This document shows, piece after piece, positions 53,521-64,000 of a stretch of DNA of 64,000 bases. Within the stretch, counting starts at the first letter, position 1; every line of letters starts with the position of its first letter. A model generated the notes under the pieces. That model worked only from the letters and a program-made list of their open reading frames with translations. It was not told the origin of the DNA and made no database searches. The stretch comes from Elymus sibiricus. Its lineage: Eukaryota > Streptophyta > Magnoliopsida > Poales > Poaceae. The stretch lies in contig CM077665.1 of the NCBI GenBank assembly GCA_039707655.1, forward strand, positions 83,019,954 through 83,083,953, in the 5' to 3' direction. The translations under genes and the position numbers were made by a program.

Positions 53521-54900
53521 CCAGGCCAGCTTCAAGTTCCGTGCAGGCTAACTTTTCCATGCGAGCGAGGTAACCAAACAACCCCAAAACATCCCGCGCG
53601 GGCTTGGTTGGACCTAATGCAGGCAACCAAACACGTCCACAAAGACCTCCTGAGCAGTGCTCTCAACGCTAGTTTATACTACCGGCGCGTGACGGAGACG
53701 CCTAGCGAGACGGGCCAGCAAATCCTTCGCTCAATCGAACACAACCTCACGCGAAGCAGTTGTACTGTCGTTTTGTCTTTCGATATAGTTTTTTGTTCCG
53801 TTTGATTTTTCTGTTGCGTGCGCTTATAGTACTTTAAAAGTATGGAAAATAAACAAACTTAGCAATTTAGAAAATATAACAATTTTCATGAATTTGAAAA
53901 AAGTTCGCAAGTTTGAAAAAAGCTCATGACTTTTGTAAAAAAGTTCATGGATTTGAAAAAGTTCATGTCTTGGAAAAGTTCGTAATTCGAAAACAGTTCA
54001 AAAAACATGAATTGGAAAATAAATCCACAAAATATTTGAAAAGAGCTCACAAACTTCGGATAAAGTTCGCGAATTTTAAAAAAAATCTGAAATTTGGAAA
54101 AACTTCACAGAATTTTAAAAAAGTTTACGAGTTAAAAAATACTTCAGGAATTCCAGAAAAAGTGTTCAGGAATTATAAAAAGTTCATATTTTGAAAAGGT
54201 TCACAAAAACGAAAAAGTTCGTGAATTTGAAAAATATTCACAAAATAATTCAATAATGTATATATAATTTTGGTAGTTTTACAAATTAAAATTTTGTTCA
54301 CAGATTTGAGAAAACTTCAAAGGTTTGGAACAAGTCCATTGAAATTTGCAAATAGAAACGAAAATTAAAAAAAATGTTCAGAAACTTGTGAAAAATGTTC
54401 ACTGATTCGATAAAAAGGAAAAATAACACTAAATCGAAAAATAAAAATAAAATAAAAAGAGAAATCCCGCAAAAATCCATGCTGGAAAACTAGAAAGGAA
54501 AAACCAAAAGATGAAAAAACGCCAAGAAAAACACTGCAGAATCTGAACTTCTGAAGTGGTGAAAATAAGCTAGTGAGCCGCCCATAAATGAACTGGTGAG
54601 GTGGGTGCGGGTAAGGGTGGTGGTGTGCGCTGGTTTGCCACGTGGTGTAAAACAGGTGCTTAAGGCCCCATATGAATTATGAGTCATTGATTTTCGTTTT
54701 TTTATATTTATTTTTTCATCCATTGTGTTGTTTGTTTCTCGGTTTCACTGATTGTTTTTACCTTTTTTTATTTTTATTGTTTCTTTCCCACTTTTCTTAT
54801 TTTCTTTGCCTCCTTTTCCTTTTTGCATTGTTTTTTTTCTCTTTGTTTTGTTTGTTGACTTTCTTTGTTTTAACCTATTTTTGTATTTTTTAACACATGC
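53521..54900. repeat. Degenerate GTTCATGAATTTGAAAAA-type repeats and flank
   Basis: 53521-53830 is an old flank with GTTTGGTTG-like motifs on the minus strand, similar to 32410-32600. From about 53880 to 54480 short units of the type AAAAGTTCATGAATTTGAAA recur in a diverged form. 54660-54900 is T-rich low-complexity sequence whose Phe-rich ORFs are not genes. Confidence 0.5.
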
Positions 54901-54937
54901 CTACATTTTTTTTATTAGAGACGTCAAGAACATTTTT

Positions 54938-55720
54938 AAATACACGATTAAAATTTTCAAATACATGATTAACATCTTTTTTCAAATATAAGTTTTGATG
55001 TCTATTGTTTTCATACACATTATGGATTTTATTTTATATCTAAAAGACTTTTTGTACATGTTTAACATTTTTCATACACAGAACTAACATTTTTTTTGTC
55101 ACATATATGTTTCCATACGTTTTTTTTGGTATACATGTTAGCCATTTTTTATACAAGTTTAACATTTTTCGTATACACGATTAACATTTTTCACATTTAT
55201 CTTTTGATTTCTATTTTCTTGGTACATGTTGTACACTTTTGTCATAGATCCATCTTTTTATACATGTTTAACATTTTGATATACATGATTAACATTTTTC
55301 CTAATATAGTTTTTGATGCCTATTATTTTCATACACATTGTAATTTTTTGGTATATATTTAAGACATTTTAAAATACATGTTTAGCATTTTTCAAATACA
55401 TGATTAGCATTTTTTTCAAATATTTTTTTGATTTCTATTGTTTTCATACACATTCTATATTTTTGTTATACATATAAATAATTTTTTTAAAATGAAATAT
55501 TTTCATATACCGGATTTTTTTTCAAATATATGTTTTTGATGTCTATTGTTTTCATACATAGAATACAATTTTGTATACCTCTGAAATATTTGTAGTACAT
55601 GTTTAATTTTGTAAATACATGATTAAGTTTTTATTCAAATATATATTTTTATGTCTATTGTGCATTTTTGGTATACATCTAAAATATTTTTTATACATGT
55701 ATGAACATTCTTGAAAGCCA
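54938..55720. repeat. Degenerate tandem repeat, period about 105-120 bp
   Basis: A landmark of the type GATGTCTATTGTTTTCATAC recurs near 54995, 55209 (variant), 55312, 55432, 55537 and 55650. Between copies lie ATACATGTTTAACATTTTTC and ATACATGATTAACATTTTT. It is AT-rich and non-coding, and is likely the internal non-coding part of a DNA transposon (CACTA-like in style), though no termini were found. Confidence 0.55.
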
Positions 55721-56081
55721 TCAAAAAATGTTAGTATAAATGATTGTTTTGTGTATTATTTAAAAAATATTTTCTTTGAAAGCAATCAACAATTTTACAA
55801 GTTATGGTAATATTTTTTTTTACACGTGTTAACATTTTTAAATTTCTTGGTTTTAATTTTTGATGTAAATTTCGTTTTGCAATACAATATTGAAAATATA
55901 TTCAGAAATGGAAACAAAAGCAACAAATAATAATGAAGAAACAAAAAAAATAATAAACTAACGTGAAAGTTGGGCCAATCCATTACTTGCGGGTTGGAGG
56001 GCACTTCTTCAGCGAGACCTTCTTTTGTCTCGCTATAAGCAAGGCATGGGCGCTCGCTATTGCGGACATATAGACACACAT
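55721..56081. other. AT-rich spacer up to the truncated Gypsy element
   Basis: No gene. Ends in a less AT-rich stretch (GAGACCTTCTTTTGTCTCGC near 56010-56035) that joins directly into the middle of gag at about 56082. Confidence 0.4.
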
Positions 56082-57646
56082 GATCCTAAATTTGCTACTT
56101 CTCCTATATGTGTTACTGATAAGGATTATGAATTCTCTGTTGACCCTGAGTTAATTACTATAGTAGAATCTGATCCTTTCTATGGCTCTGAAACTAAGAC
56201 TGTTGTGGGACATCTCACTAAATAGAATGATAATGCCACTTTGTTTACTAATGAGGAAAAGATGCATTATTACTATATCCTTAAGCTTTTTTCCTTTCTC
56301 GCAAAAAGGCGATGCTAAGAAATGGTTCCTCACTCTTGCTCCTGGTTATGTGCGTAGCCCCTAGGATATGATATATTACTTCTCTGAAAAATATTTTCCT
56401 GCTCATAAAAAACAAGCTGCCTTACAGGAAACATTTAACTTTGTGCAAATTGAAGAAGAGAATCTCCCTCAAGCTTGGGGGAGGCTTCTCCAGCTACTTA
56501 GAGCTTTGCCTGATCATCCTCTCAAGAAAAATGAAATACTTGATATCTTTTATAATGGACTAACCGATGCTTCTAGGGACTACCTAGATAGTTATGTTGT
56601 TTGTGTTTTCAGGGAACGAACTATTGGACAAGCTGAAGATTTATTGAATAGCATATTGCAAAATGCTGATGAGTGGACACTTCCTGAACCACCGCCGGAA
56701 CCTATTCAAAAAGAAGAGAGGTATTCTATTCCTCAATCCTGAAGATATACAAGAAGCCAAGAGATCTATGAAAGAAAAAGGTATTAAAACTGAAGATGTT
56801 AAGAATTTACCACCTATCGAAGAAATACATGGCCTTGACACCCCGACATAGGTAGTATAGGTAAATTTTCTCCGTGCCTTTAACGAAAGTGATATACCTT
56901 ATACTAAGACTCCCGGTCAATGCATGGATGAATTCGGTAATTATATTGTTAAGCAAGAACATTTCAATAACTATGTCAAAGATTAATTAAGACGCAATGC
57001 CATGATGATAGATCGTTTAAGTGACTTGATGCATATAATTGCTAATGATGTCAAAGGTCTAGGTAAACATGCTTCTATGGTTCACACTCAACTAGACCCA
57101 GTTGCTAAGTCACAAAATGATTTGCTTGTTGAATTAAAAGATAACATGAATGATTATGCTGTTAGAGTAATGACTAGAGGAGGTAGAATGACTCAGGAAC
57201 CCCTTTATCCTGAAGGTCACCCTAAAAGAATTGAACAAGATTCTCAAAGAATTACTGATGATGCACCTAGTCCACCTAGGAAGAAAAAGAAAAAGAAAAA
57301 TAATAGGACTATGCATGCTTCTAGTGAACCTGTTATAGTAAAACCTGCTAAGAATCATAATGATGTTTCTATTTCTGATGCTGAGACACAATCTGGTAGT
57401 GAACATGCACCTAGTGATAATGAAAATAATAATGATGCTCACATAGATGCTCAACCAAAAAGTAATAAAGGACCTGATAATGATGTGGAAATAGAACCTG
57501 CTGAAAACCTTGATAACCCACATCCTAAAAATAAACGTTATGATAAAAAAGACTTTGTTGCTAGAAAACACGGTAGAGAAAGAGAGCCATGGGTCCATAA
57601 ACCCATGCCATTCCCTCGTAAGACTTCTAAGAGTAAGGACGAGTAA
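56082..57646 (+). pseudogene. Truncated Gypsy gag
   Basis: Begins at HDPKFATSPICVTDKDYEFS, matching the middle of the gag at 42590-40585. A stop follows GHLTK (56223-56225) and a frameshift follows YYYILKLF. The frame continues from 56368 with MIYYFSEKYFPAHKKQAAL, EEENLPQAWGRLLQLLRALP and DASRDYLDS, and from 57002 with MIDRLSDLMHIIANDVKGLG, the lysine run and the acidic tail. At the homopolymer that is frameshifted in the other element this copy keeps the G run intact. A TAA at 57644-57646 separates it from the protease. Confidence 0.85.
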
Positions 57647-58294
57647 GAGTTTGAACGCTTTGCTGAAATAATTAGACCTGTCTTTCTACGCACTCGCTTG
57701 ACTGATATTTTGAAGATGCCTCCATATGCTAAATACATGAAGGACATTATTACCAACAAAAGAAAGATACCTAAAACTGAAATTGCCACCATGCTTGCTA
57801 ATTATTCTTTTGATGGTGGAGTGCCTAAGAAGTTGGGAGGCCCGAGTATACCCACAATACCTCGCTCCGTTAAAAGAAATTATGTTAAAACTGCTTTATG
57901 TGATCTAGGAGCCTGTGCTAGTGTTATGCCTTTCTCTTTATATAAAAGACTTGATTTGAATAAGCTTACACCTACTGAGATATCTTTGCAAATGGCTGAT
58001 AAATCCACTGCTATACCTATTGGAATTTGTGAGGATGTTCCTGTTGTGGTTGCAAACGTTACTATCTTGACAGACTTTGTTATTCTTGAGATGCGCGAGG
58101 ACGACAACATGTCGATTATCCTTGGTAGACCCTTTTTAAATACAGTAGGGGCTGTTATTGATTGCAACGAGAGCAAGGTTACTTTTCATGTCAATGGTAA
58201 AGAACACACGGTGCACTATCCGAAGAAGCAATCTTCGGTGAATAATATTAATACCATTGAGCAAATTGCCACAATCACTATTGGAGGGTTTTAA
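57647..58294 (+). pseudogene. Gypsy aspartic protease domain
   Basis: Carries EFERFAEIIRPVFLRTRLTD, YAKYMKDIITNKRKIPKTEI, the catalytic CDLGACASVMPFSLYKRL (DLGA retained) and IILGRPFLNTVGAVIDC. The first Met in the open frame is at 57698, but the domain begins earlier. The frame ends at 58294, slightly earlier than in the relative, because of a frameshift. Confidence 0.8.
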
Positions 58295-58816
58295 ATTTCC
58301 TCTCCCTACTGTCAAGAAGAAATATGATATTCTTATTGTTGGGGATATGAAAATCCCCATTGAGGTAACTTAGTGTTATACGAAAATTCTTTGGTTTCAT
58401 GTCAATCGGAAACGGTTATTAATAAGACTTGATCAACCTTATTAATGGATCCTTTTTGAAAGACATGGGGTTGATGAATTTAGTAAGCACAACTCTCTGT
58501 ATCTTTAGTTTATTCTCTGTTATTTTTAGTTAAACAAAATTAAATGCCATGAGTTCCCGGTTTTTTGAATTTCCCGTGCAATAAAAATGACCCAGAAATA
58601 AAAAGTCTTAGATTGCCAGACAATTTTAACATGATTTTTTCTTGAATATTTTATTTTTTTGGTAATGATAACACATCACGGAGGTGCACCTATGGGCCAC
58701 AAGCCAACAGGGCACGCCCACCCGCCGTGGGCGCCCCGATAGCTTGTGGGGCCCACAAGGGACCCCTGCCTTATCCCATCAGCCCATGGATGCTATTACC
58801 TACATCAAAAATTCAT

Positions 58817-58869
<53 letters not shown>

Positions 58870-59191
58870 TTCTTGCTCCCAAACCTGAGATTTTCGATCT
58901 CTTTGATCGGAACTCCGTTTCCGAAACTGTTTTAATTTGAGGAATTGCTCGTTGGTATGTAACTCCTCCATTCCTTCGATTAGTTTTTTCTTTAGTGGTT
59001 TATATTTTGCATATTTTGCTGTACTTGGTGACACTGAAAATGAGCTTGCATGTTGAATTCTTTGAGTTCTAAGTAGTATGAGTGCTTGATATGGCCTTTA
59101 GGTACCTATATGAGTAGTTGCTACCAATCTTGCAAAATTTTATTGACATAATTTTGTGGCCCAATTTTTTTAGAAATTTGTCATAGGAAAA
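58295..59191 (+). other. LTR-leader-like spacer before the accessory ORF
   Basis: Contains AGAAATAAAAAGTCTTAGAT (about 58595) and a GC-rich hairpin (58685-58755) with GGGCCACAAGCC facing GGCTTGTGG-type arms, here AGCTTGTGGGGCCC. It matches the position of the LTR-like spacer in the inverted relative. No gene. Confidence 0.6.
58819..58866 (+). repeat. (TC)n microsatellite, about 48 bp
   Basis: An uninterrupted TC dinucleotide run just upstream of the accessory ORF. The equivalent place in the inverted relative (about 39330) has no such run, so it expanded in this copy. Confidence 0.9.
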
Positions 59192-60174
59192 ATGATTTTC
59201 CTTAGGAGGGGTTCTTCAAGCCGAAGTCCTAAAGGAGTTGTTGGGAGGACCCAGGACCAAGACATCAACATCTTTCGCAACGCGGAGGAATGGCCGCATA
59301 CACCTTTCATGAGCGAAGCGGGTTTCCACCAAGAGTTTATGCAATTCATTACAAATGCCGGGCTGACCAACTTCCTCGCATATGAGTGTGATCAATACTA
59401 CCTCCTTACAAATTCCTTTGTGAAAAACTTCTATTTCATAAATAGGCCCGATGGTCCCATGCAGAACATTATGAATTACCACTATCTGAATTCTGTGAAA
59501 TATGCTTGATTCCTTCTGACGGGGGAAGTCGTGAGCCTAAACCGGAGGAGTTTGAGGACTTCCTCCTTACTCTAACTGTGGGAGAAACTAGGGGCGTATC
59601 AAAAGCTAGGGCCACCAGTTTACATTTTCCTGCTATGCATTACTTTGCTTTATTCATAGGGAAATGTTTAACTGCTATGGGCCAGGGTGGCAGTCTCAGT
59701 GCCCCCACCCTTGCTATTTTGCATCGCACACTATATGGCGATAACACTTACAACTGAGGAGCTATTGTCGCACACCGCTTGCATGTTAACCGAACCAAGG
59801 GAAAGATTCATGGTGGTATTTATGCCACTCGCTTAGCAAAACGTTTTAATGTCAATATACGCCCCACGGATTTCTTGTTGCCTAAGGTTTATCTTGATCA
59901 TCAATCTATGATAGATCACCAGTTCATTGATGAGCCCGAGCCTGCGCACCACATTCGTTATAACCTAGTATACATCGAGGATACTCGTGATGTTTTTGTG
60001 TTCCCTGCACATTCTTTGTTTGACTATCATGCCAGGCATGGATATGTCGTCATGCCATCAAATATTATCAACTACCGGAATGAGTTAGCTAAGGCGGAGG
60101 CCGCCGCCCAGGCATGGGACACCCACGTGCCTCAGACTAATTACTTCCCTGGACCCGATGGCTACTTCGGATGA
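59192..60174 (+). pseudogene. Accessory ORF, second copy (one frameshift, one stop)
   Basis: Frame pieces at 59192-59509, 59506-59757 and 59758-60174 correspond to the ORF at 39023-38004. The start MIFLRRGSSSRSPKG, GFHQEFMQFITNAGLTNFLA, LIPSDGGSREPKPEEFEDFL, LTVGETRGVSKARATSLHFP, LSAPTLAILHRTLYGD, NRTKGKIHGGIYATRLAKRF, KVYLDHQS and the end PDGYFG are conserved. It is broken by a frameshift near 59490 and a TGA at 59755-59757. Identity along the whole protein, clear but far from complete, indicates that the ORF evolved under constraint before the copies decayed. Confidence 0.7.
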
Positions 60175-62238
60175 TGATCACCAAGCTAGGTGAAAAGCCT
60201 AAGCTTGGGGGAGTACGTATTTCTCACCGACCTTATATTCATGTTCACAATTCATATCAATTGTTGGTGTTCATCGTTTTTCATTGTATATCCATGTTAG
60301 CTTTATTTTTCGCTTTCTTCTTGTGTGTTTGAAAAATTTAAAAAACCCAAAAATATTTCTCGTTTATTTTTGGCTGTTCTTTGCCATTTAATTAGTTTGT
60401 AGTATTAAAAGAAAACTCAAAAATATTTCCTTTGCATGTTGGGAGCTTTCCCGTGTAAATAGTTTTTCTCGTTTTTGTTTTTCCTTTGCTTGTTTGCCTT
60501 CTTCGAGAAAATCAAAAACTCCAAAAATATTTCAATGTGTTTCTCTGAATTTACCACGATGAAAATATTGAGTGGCTCTCATATGCATTAATGTTGATAT
60601 AACAAATAGCCCATATTACCTTGTCTTCTTCTTTGTTTAAATGTTCGTAGATTCCAGCTTAGTCCACGCCACGCTTGCACTATTATTATTATCACATCGT
60701 TCGGTCATGCAAGTGAAAGATAATAATGACGATATTTGGTGAAGTGATCGTGGTAAAGGAAGCTGGTATGAACTCTTCTTGTTTTACGTTTTTGTAGATA
60801 TGTTTAGCTTGTTCGATCTTGATTCAGTGTATCATGAGTAAACATGTTTGTGATGACAATTAGAGATTATAGTTGCTCATGCCATGCTTAAATAGCTAGG
60901 AGTGGATAATGATTTATCTCATGTGTTAACATGCATTAAAATGGTTGTGATGTGGTATGGTAGTATGGTATCCTCCTCTGAGTAATTCGAGCGGTTTGAC
61001 TTGGCCCATGTGCAAACATGTACTTGGTTCAAAACAAATGCAACCTTCATGTTGTTTAAATTCAAAGTGTTTGTATCCTACTCATGCTAGTGTTCAATGT
61101 TAATTATTTTCAATGCATGACTATGACTGTTTTCGCTCTCTAGCTGTTCGCTTCTCAATCTATTGCTAGCCTTCACCTGTACTAAGCGGGAATACTGTTT
61201 GTGCATCCAAAATCCTTAAACCCAAGTTGTTCCACATGAGTCCACCATATCTACATATATACGGTATTACCCTGTCGTTCCAAGTAAATTTGCATGTGCC
61301 ACCTCTAAATATTCAAATAAACTTCTGTTTTGTGTGCTCATACCGCTCATGGATCGACAGGGCGGTCAGTATCTTCCATGCTAAGTGGGTTATTCTCAAG
61401 ATGGGCGTTTACTCGCCTGTCATTGCACGAGAGAGGCTGGTAAAAAGGATGCCTAGTCCCGCGAAATCAAAAATAATTAAACAAAACTCACGGGACAGTT
61501 GAAATGTTGGAGGGCATCCGTGGATTCGATCAGCCATGGCTTGTGTATGTATAGTGGATGGGAGTAAACTTTACAATTCCGCTTGGGAACCGCCAATAAT
61601 GTGTTTAACATGGAAGATATTGAAATCCTTTGTCGTGTCGTTGACAGGAAAAGCACACCACCCAAAATTACAATCTCAACTCTGTTTTAAACCCTGAGCT
61701 TAGGCACCTATGCAAATCAATGCTTCCCTCTGCGAAGGGCCTTTGTATTTACTTTAATGTTATTTCTGAGTCATCATCTTTTTACTAAAAGCACCAGACC
61801 AGAGAGCAATATTGTCATTTTTATGCACTAAGTCTAGTTAATGTTGGATGTGAGCATGACTGGATCTCTTCTACCCTGAATTATAATGTCTAGTCACTGC
61901 TTGAACCTCAGAGGAGCTCTGCATTTATGTTTCGTGGTCTCAGAAAGGGCTAGCGGGATACCATGTCATCATATTATATCATGATTGTTTTGACAAATTG
62001 TTGGCATGTGAGATATTTTATTATTGCTCGCTAGTTGGTTATGTTATTGTCATGAGTGAATATAATAGCTAAGTGTTATCATCGATATGCTTATTTATGA
62101 TTTATGCTAAAAACCTGAACACTAGCAAAGCATATGTATAACAACGAGAACAAAAGAGTTTGTAAAAGTTTTCTTTATCACTTTCAGTTTATCAACTGAA
62201 TTGCTTGAGGACAAGGAATGAGTTAAGCTTGGGGGAGT
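60175..62238 (+). other. Non-coding 3' internal region of the Gypsy element
   Basis: An internal polypurine-like copy CCTAAGCTTGGGGGAG lies at 60198-60213, 24 bases after the accessory-ORF stop. About 2 kb without coding features follow, collinear with 37960-35901 of the relative. The functional tract is at 62226-62238. Confidence 0.7.
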
Positions 62239-63626
62239 TGATACGTCTCAAACGTATCTACTTTTCCAAACACTTTTGCTCTTGTTTTGGACTATAATTT
62301 GCATGATTTGAATGAAACTAACCCAGACTGATGCTGTTTTCAACAGAACTACCGTGGTGTTATTTTTGTGCAGAAATAAAGTTCTCAGAATCGGACAATT
62401 TTTTTGTGAATTATTTCTGGGTATGAAGAATTATCGAGCGAAGACCTGCCGGAGGGGGGGGGGGCTGCCTGTGGGCCACAAGCCAACAGGGCGGGCCCAC
62501 CCCCCTGGGCGTGCCCTGTTAGCTTGTGGGGCCCACATGGCTACTCCGATCCTAATTCCAGTCCTATAAATTCACATCTACAGAGAAAAAAATCACAAAT
62601 AAGATTTCATTGCGTTTCACGAGATGGAGCCGCCGCCACCTCTTGTTCTTCCTTGGGAGGGCTGATCTGGAGTCCGATTGGGGCTCCGGAGAGTGGAGAT
62701 CGTCGCCGTCGTCATCACCAACCCTTCTCCATCAACAATTCCATGATGCTCACCACAGGGAGTGAGTAATTCCTTTGTAGGCTTGCTGGATGGTGATGGG
62801 TGTGGATGAGATTGATCATGTAATCGAATTATTTTGATAGGGCTTGATCCCTACTATCCACTATGTTCTGAGATTGATGTTGTTATGACTTTCCTATGCT
62901 TAATGCTTGTCGGTAGGGCCTGAGTGCCATGATTTCAGATCTGAACCTATTATGTTTTCATGAATATGAGAGTGTTTTAGATCCTATCTTGCAAGTTGTA
63001 TGCACCTATTATGTGTCATGATCCGCATACCCCAAGGTGACAATATTTGGGATTCTTTCCGGTGATTGCCTTAGTTTGAGGAGTTCATGTATTCACCATG
63101 TGTTAATGCTTTGTTCCGGTTCTCTATTAAAAGGGAGGCCTTAATATCCCTTAGTTTCGTTATGGACCCCGCTACCACGGGAGGGTAGGACAAAATATGT
63201 CATGCAAGTTCTTATTGCAAGCACGTATGACTATATACGGAATACATGCCTACATTATATTGATGAATTGGAGCTAGTTCTGTGTCGCTCTAGTGTGTAA
63301 CTTTTACATGATGAATGCCATCCATATCTATCCATCGCTGATCCATGGCCTGCGCTTTTCATATACTGAATCTTGCTAAGTTACTATTGCTGCTACTACT
63401 ATAACAATCACTACAAAACTGCTATTGTTACTGTTACTATTACTACTACTATTCTGCTTTGCTACTAAACTTTTGCTATAGAAGGACACTCGAGGTGTGG
63501 TTGAATTGACAACTCAACTGCTAAGACCAATAAATATTCTTTGGCTTCCCTTGTGTCGAATCAACAAATTTGGGTAAAATACTTCCCTCGAAGACTGTTA
63601 TGATCCCCTATACTTGTGGGTTATCA
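62239..63626 (+). repeat. 3' LTR of the truncated Gypsy element
   Basis: 1388 bp, TGATACGTCTCAAACGTATC to TGTGGGTTATCA. A GC-rich hairpin is at 62475-62535, with G run 62455-62464 before it. It is the same family as 34475-35887 but more diverged from either of those LTRs than they are from each other. Confidence 0.85.
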
Positions 63627-63649
63627 TGGAGTACGACACAGCCTGAATT

Positions 63650-63794
63650 TTGAGCAAACGATGCTCCTATCCAACTTCCCGAGCAGAATCCGACGATGTT
63701 CGAGAAATTTATCCAAATGCATCAACAAATTCATCATCGAGCAACTCATAAGCAACCCCGAAATGATCTGGTTAAACATTTGTGGACAATTTAA
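63650..63794 (+). pseudogene. PIF/Harbinger-type transposase, C-terminal relic
   Basis: The plus frame ending with TAA at 63792-63794 reads ANDAPIQLPEQNPTMFEKFI, then QMHQQIHHRATHKQPRNDLV and KHLWTI. This fits the C-terminus of grass Harbinger/ALP1-like nucleases (the 'MHxxIRDRxTHxxLQxDLVEHLW' block). An upstream in-frame TGA and the abutting Gypsy LTR show that only this end survives here. Recognised from the motif pattern, without a search. Confidence 0.55.
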
Positions 63795-64000
63795 TGGGAG
63801 AATAAATTGAATTCAAATTTTAACTTTCTTATTGCATAACTATATGTTTCGGGTGTATTTTTTTGAATATTTTACATTGAAATATTCACATAACATGATT
63901 ATTGATACTTTATTTTAAGTGTTCTAAATATAAGATTAGAAAACAATGATGGGCATTTAATATATAGGGGCTTGATGGCCACTCCTTATCCACTGTCCGC
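63795..64000. other. AT-rich right edge
   Basis: No gene or clear repeat. It may be the 3' flank of the Harbinger-type relic. Confidence 0.4.

Larger units (their letters stand above)
56082..63626 (+). mobile_element. 5'-truncated Gypsy element with accessory ORF (relative of 34475-44081)
   Basis: Plus-strand order: gag (from mid-gag), protease, LTR-leader-like spacer with (TC)n, accessory ORF, internal polypurine copy, non-coding, polypurine tract AGCTTGGGGGAGT (62226-62238), 3' LTR. The 5' LTR, primer site and gag start are missing. It is more damaged than its inverted relative, with several stops and frameshifts. Confidence 0.85.

Noticed and set aside
54672..54991. Phe/Leu-rich ORFs that look like membrane proteins
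   Set aside because: Low-complexity T-rich DNA. No start context, homologue or codon pattern.
58813..59034. ORF with a long Arg-Glu repeat
   Set aside because: Translation of the (TC)n microsatellite on the opposite strand.
1..64000. CRISPR array, operons, prophage or bacterial features
   Set aside because: The direct repeats are LTRs or degenerate eukaryotic repeats. Introns, tRNA structure and retroelements mark plant nuclear DNA.

Overview
This is a plant nuclear window, almost certainly from a Triticeae grass (wheat, Aegilops, barley or a relative). It holds two intact single-copy-type genes, a NIP7 ribosome-biogenesis gene (26812-27378) and a three-exon photosystem I psaN gene (29801-30406), plus two tRNA-Gly(CCC) genes. 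Nearly everything else is nested retrotransposons. The Triticeae assignment rests on an Angela/BARE/WIS-type Copia element, Gypsy LTRs of the TGATACGTCTCCAACGTATC type, and a Sirevirus-like Copia element.

Layout. (1) 1-24561: a decayed hAT-type gene (DUF4371/ZMYM-like, minus strand) is the oldest layer. Its C-terminal piece is at 470-921 and its N-terminal pieces at 2641-3088 and 23764-23950. A solo LTR (922-2640) lies where the transposase core is missing. A retroelement here called X (3089-23758) interrupts the 5' part. Inside X lies an Angela-like Copia element (4046-23002, minus). Angela is itself interrupted by a Gypsy element with three LTRs (5642-15017, duplication TAACC) and by a solo LTR (19362-21001, duplication CCCGC). 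(2) 24562-32632: a gene island with NIP7, psaN and the tRNAs, and only small transposon traces. (3) 32641-34474 and 44082-44690: an older locus with a 548-bp hAT-like non-autonomous element, a B3-like fragment and a possible minus-strand exon. A 9.6-kb Gypsy element (34475-44081, minus, duplication AGGAC) splits that exon. (4) 44691-53520: a Sirevirus-like Copia element (minus). (5) 53521-56081: AT-rich degenerate repeats. (6) 56082-63626: a 5'-truncated, inverted relative of the 34.5-44.1 kb Gypsy element. (7) 63650-63794: the C-terminal relic of a PIF/Harbinger-type transposase.

How the parts relate. All three Gypsy elements are non-autonomous: they carry gag and an aspartic protease, but no Gypsy reverse transcriptase or integrase is visible anywhere in the window. 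Two of them instead carry an accessory ORF of about 339 codons. That ORF is preceded by a sequence resembling an LTR leader and followed by an internal polypurine-tract copy. This module is the most interesting thing I see, though it may already be known in the retrotransposon literature. The two Copia elements have full gag-PR-INT-RT-RH order but are broken by frameshifts, stops and deletions.

Limits. Family names for the LTRs, element ages and the accessory-ORF homology need database searches that I could not run. Positions of degraded features are accurate to a few tens of bases.
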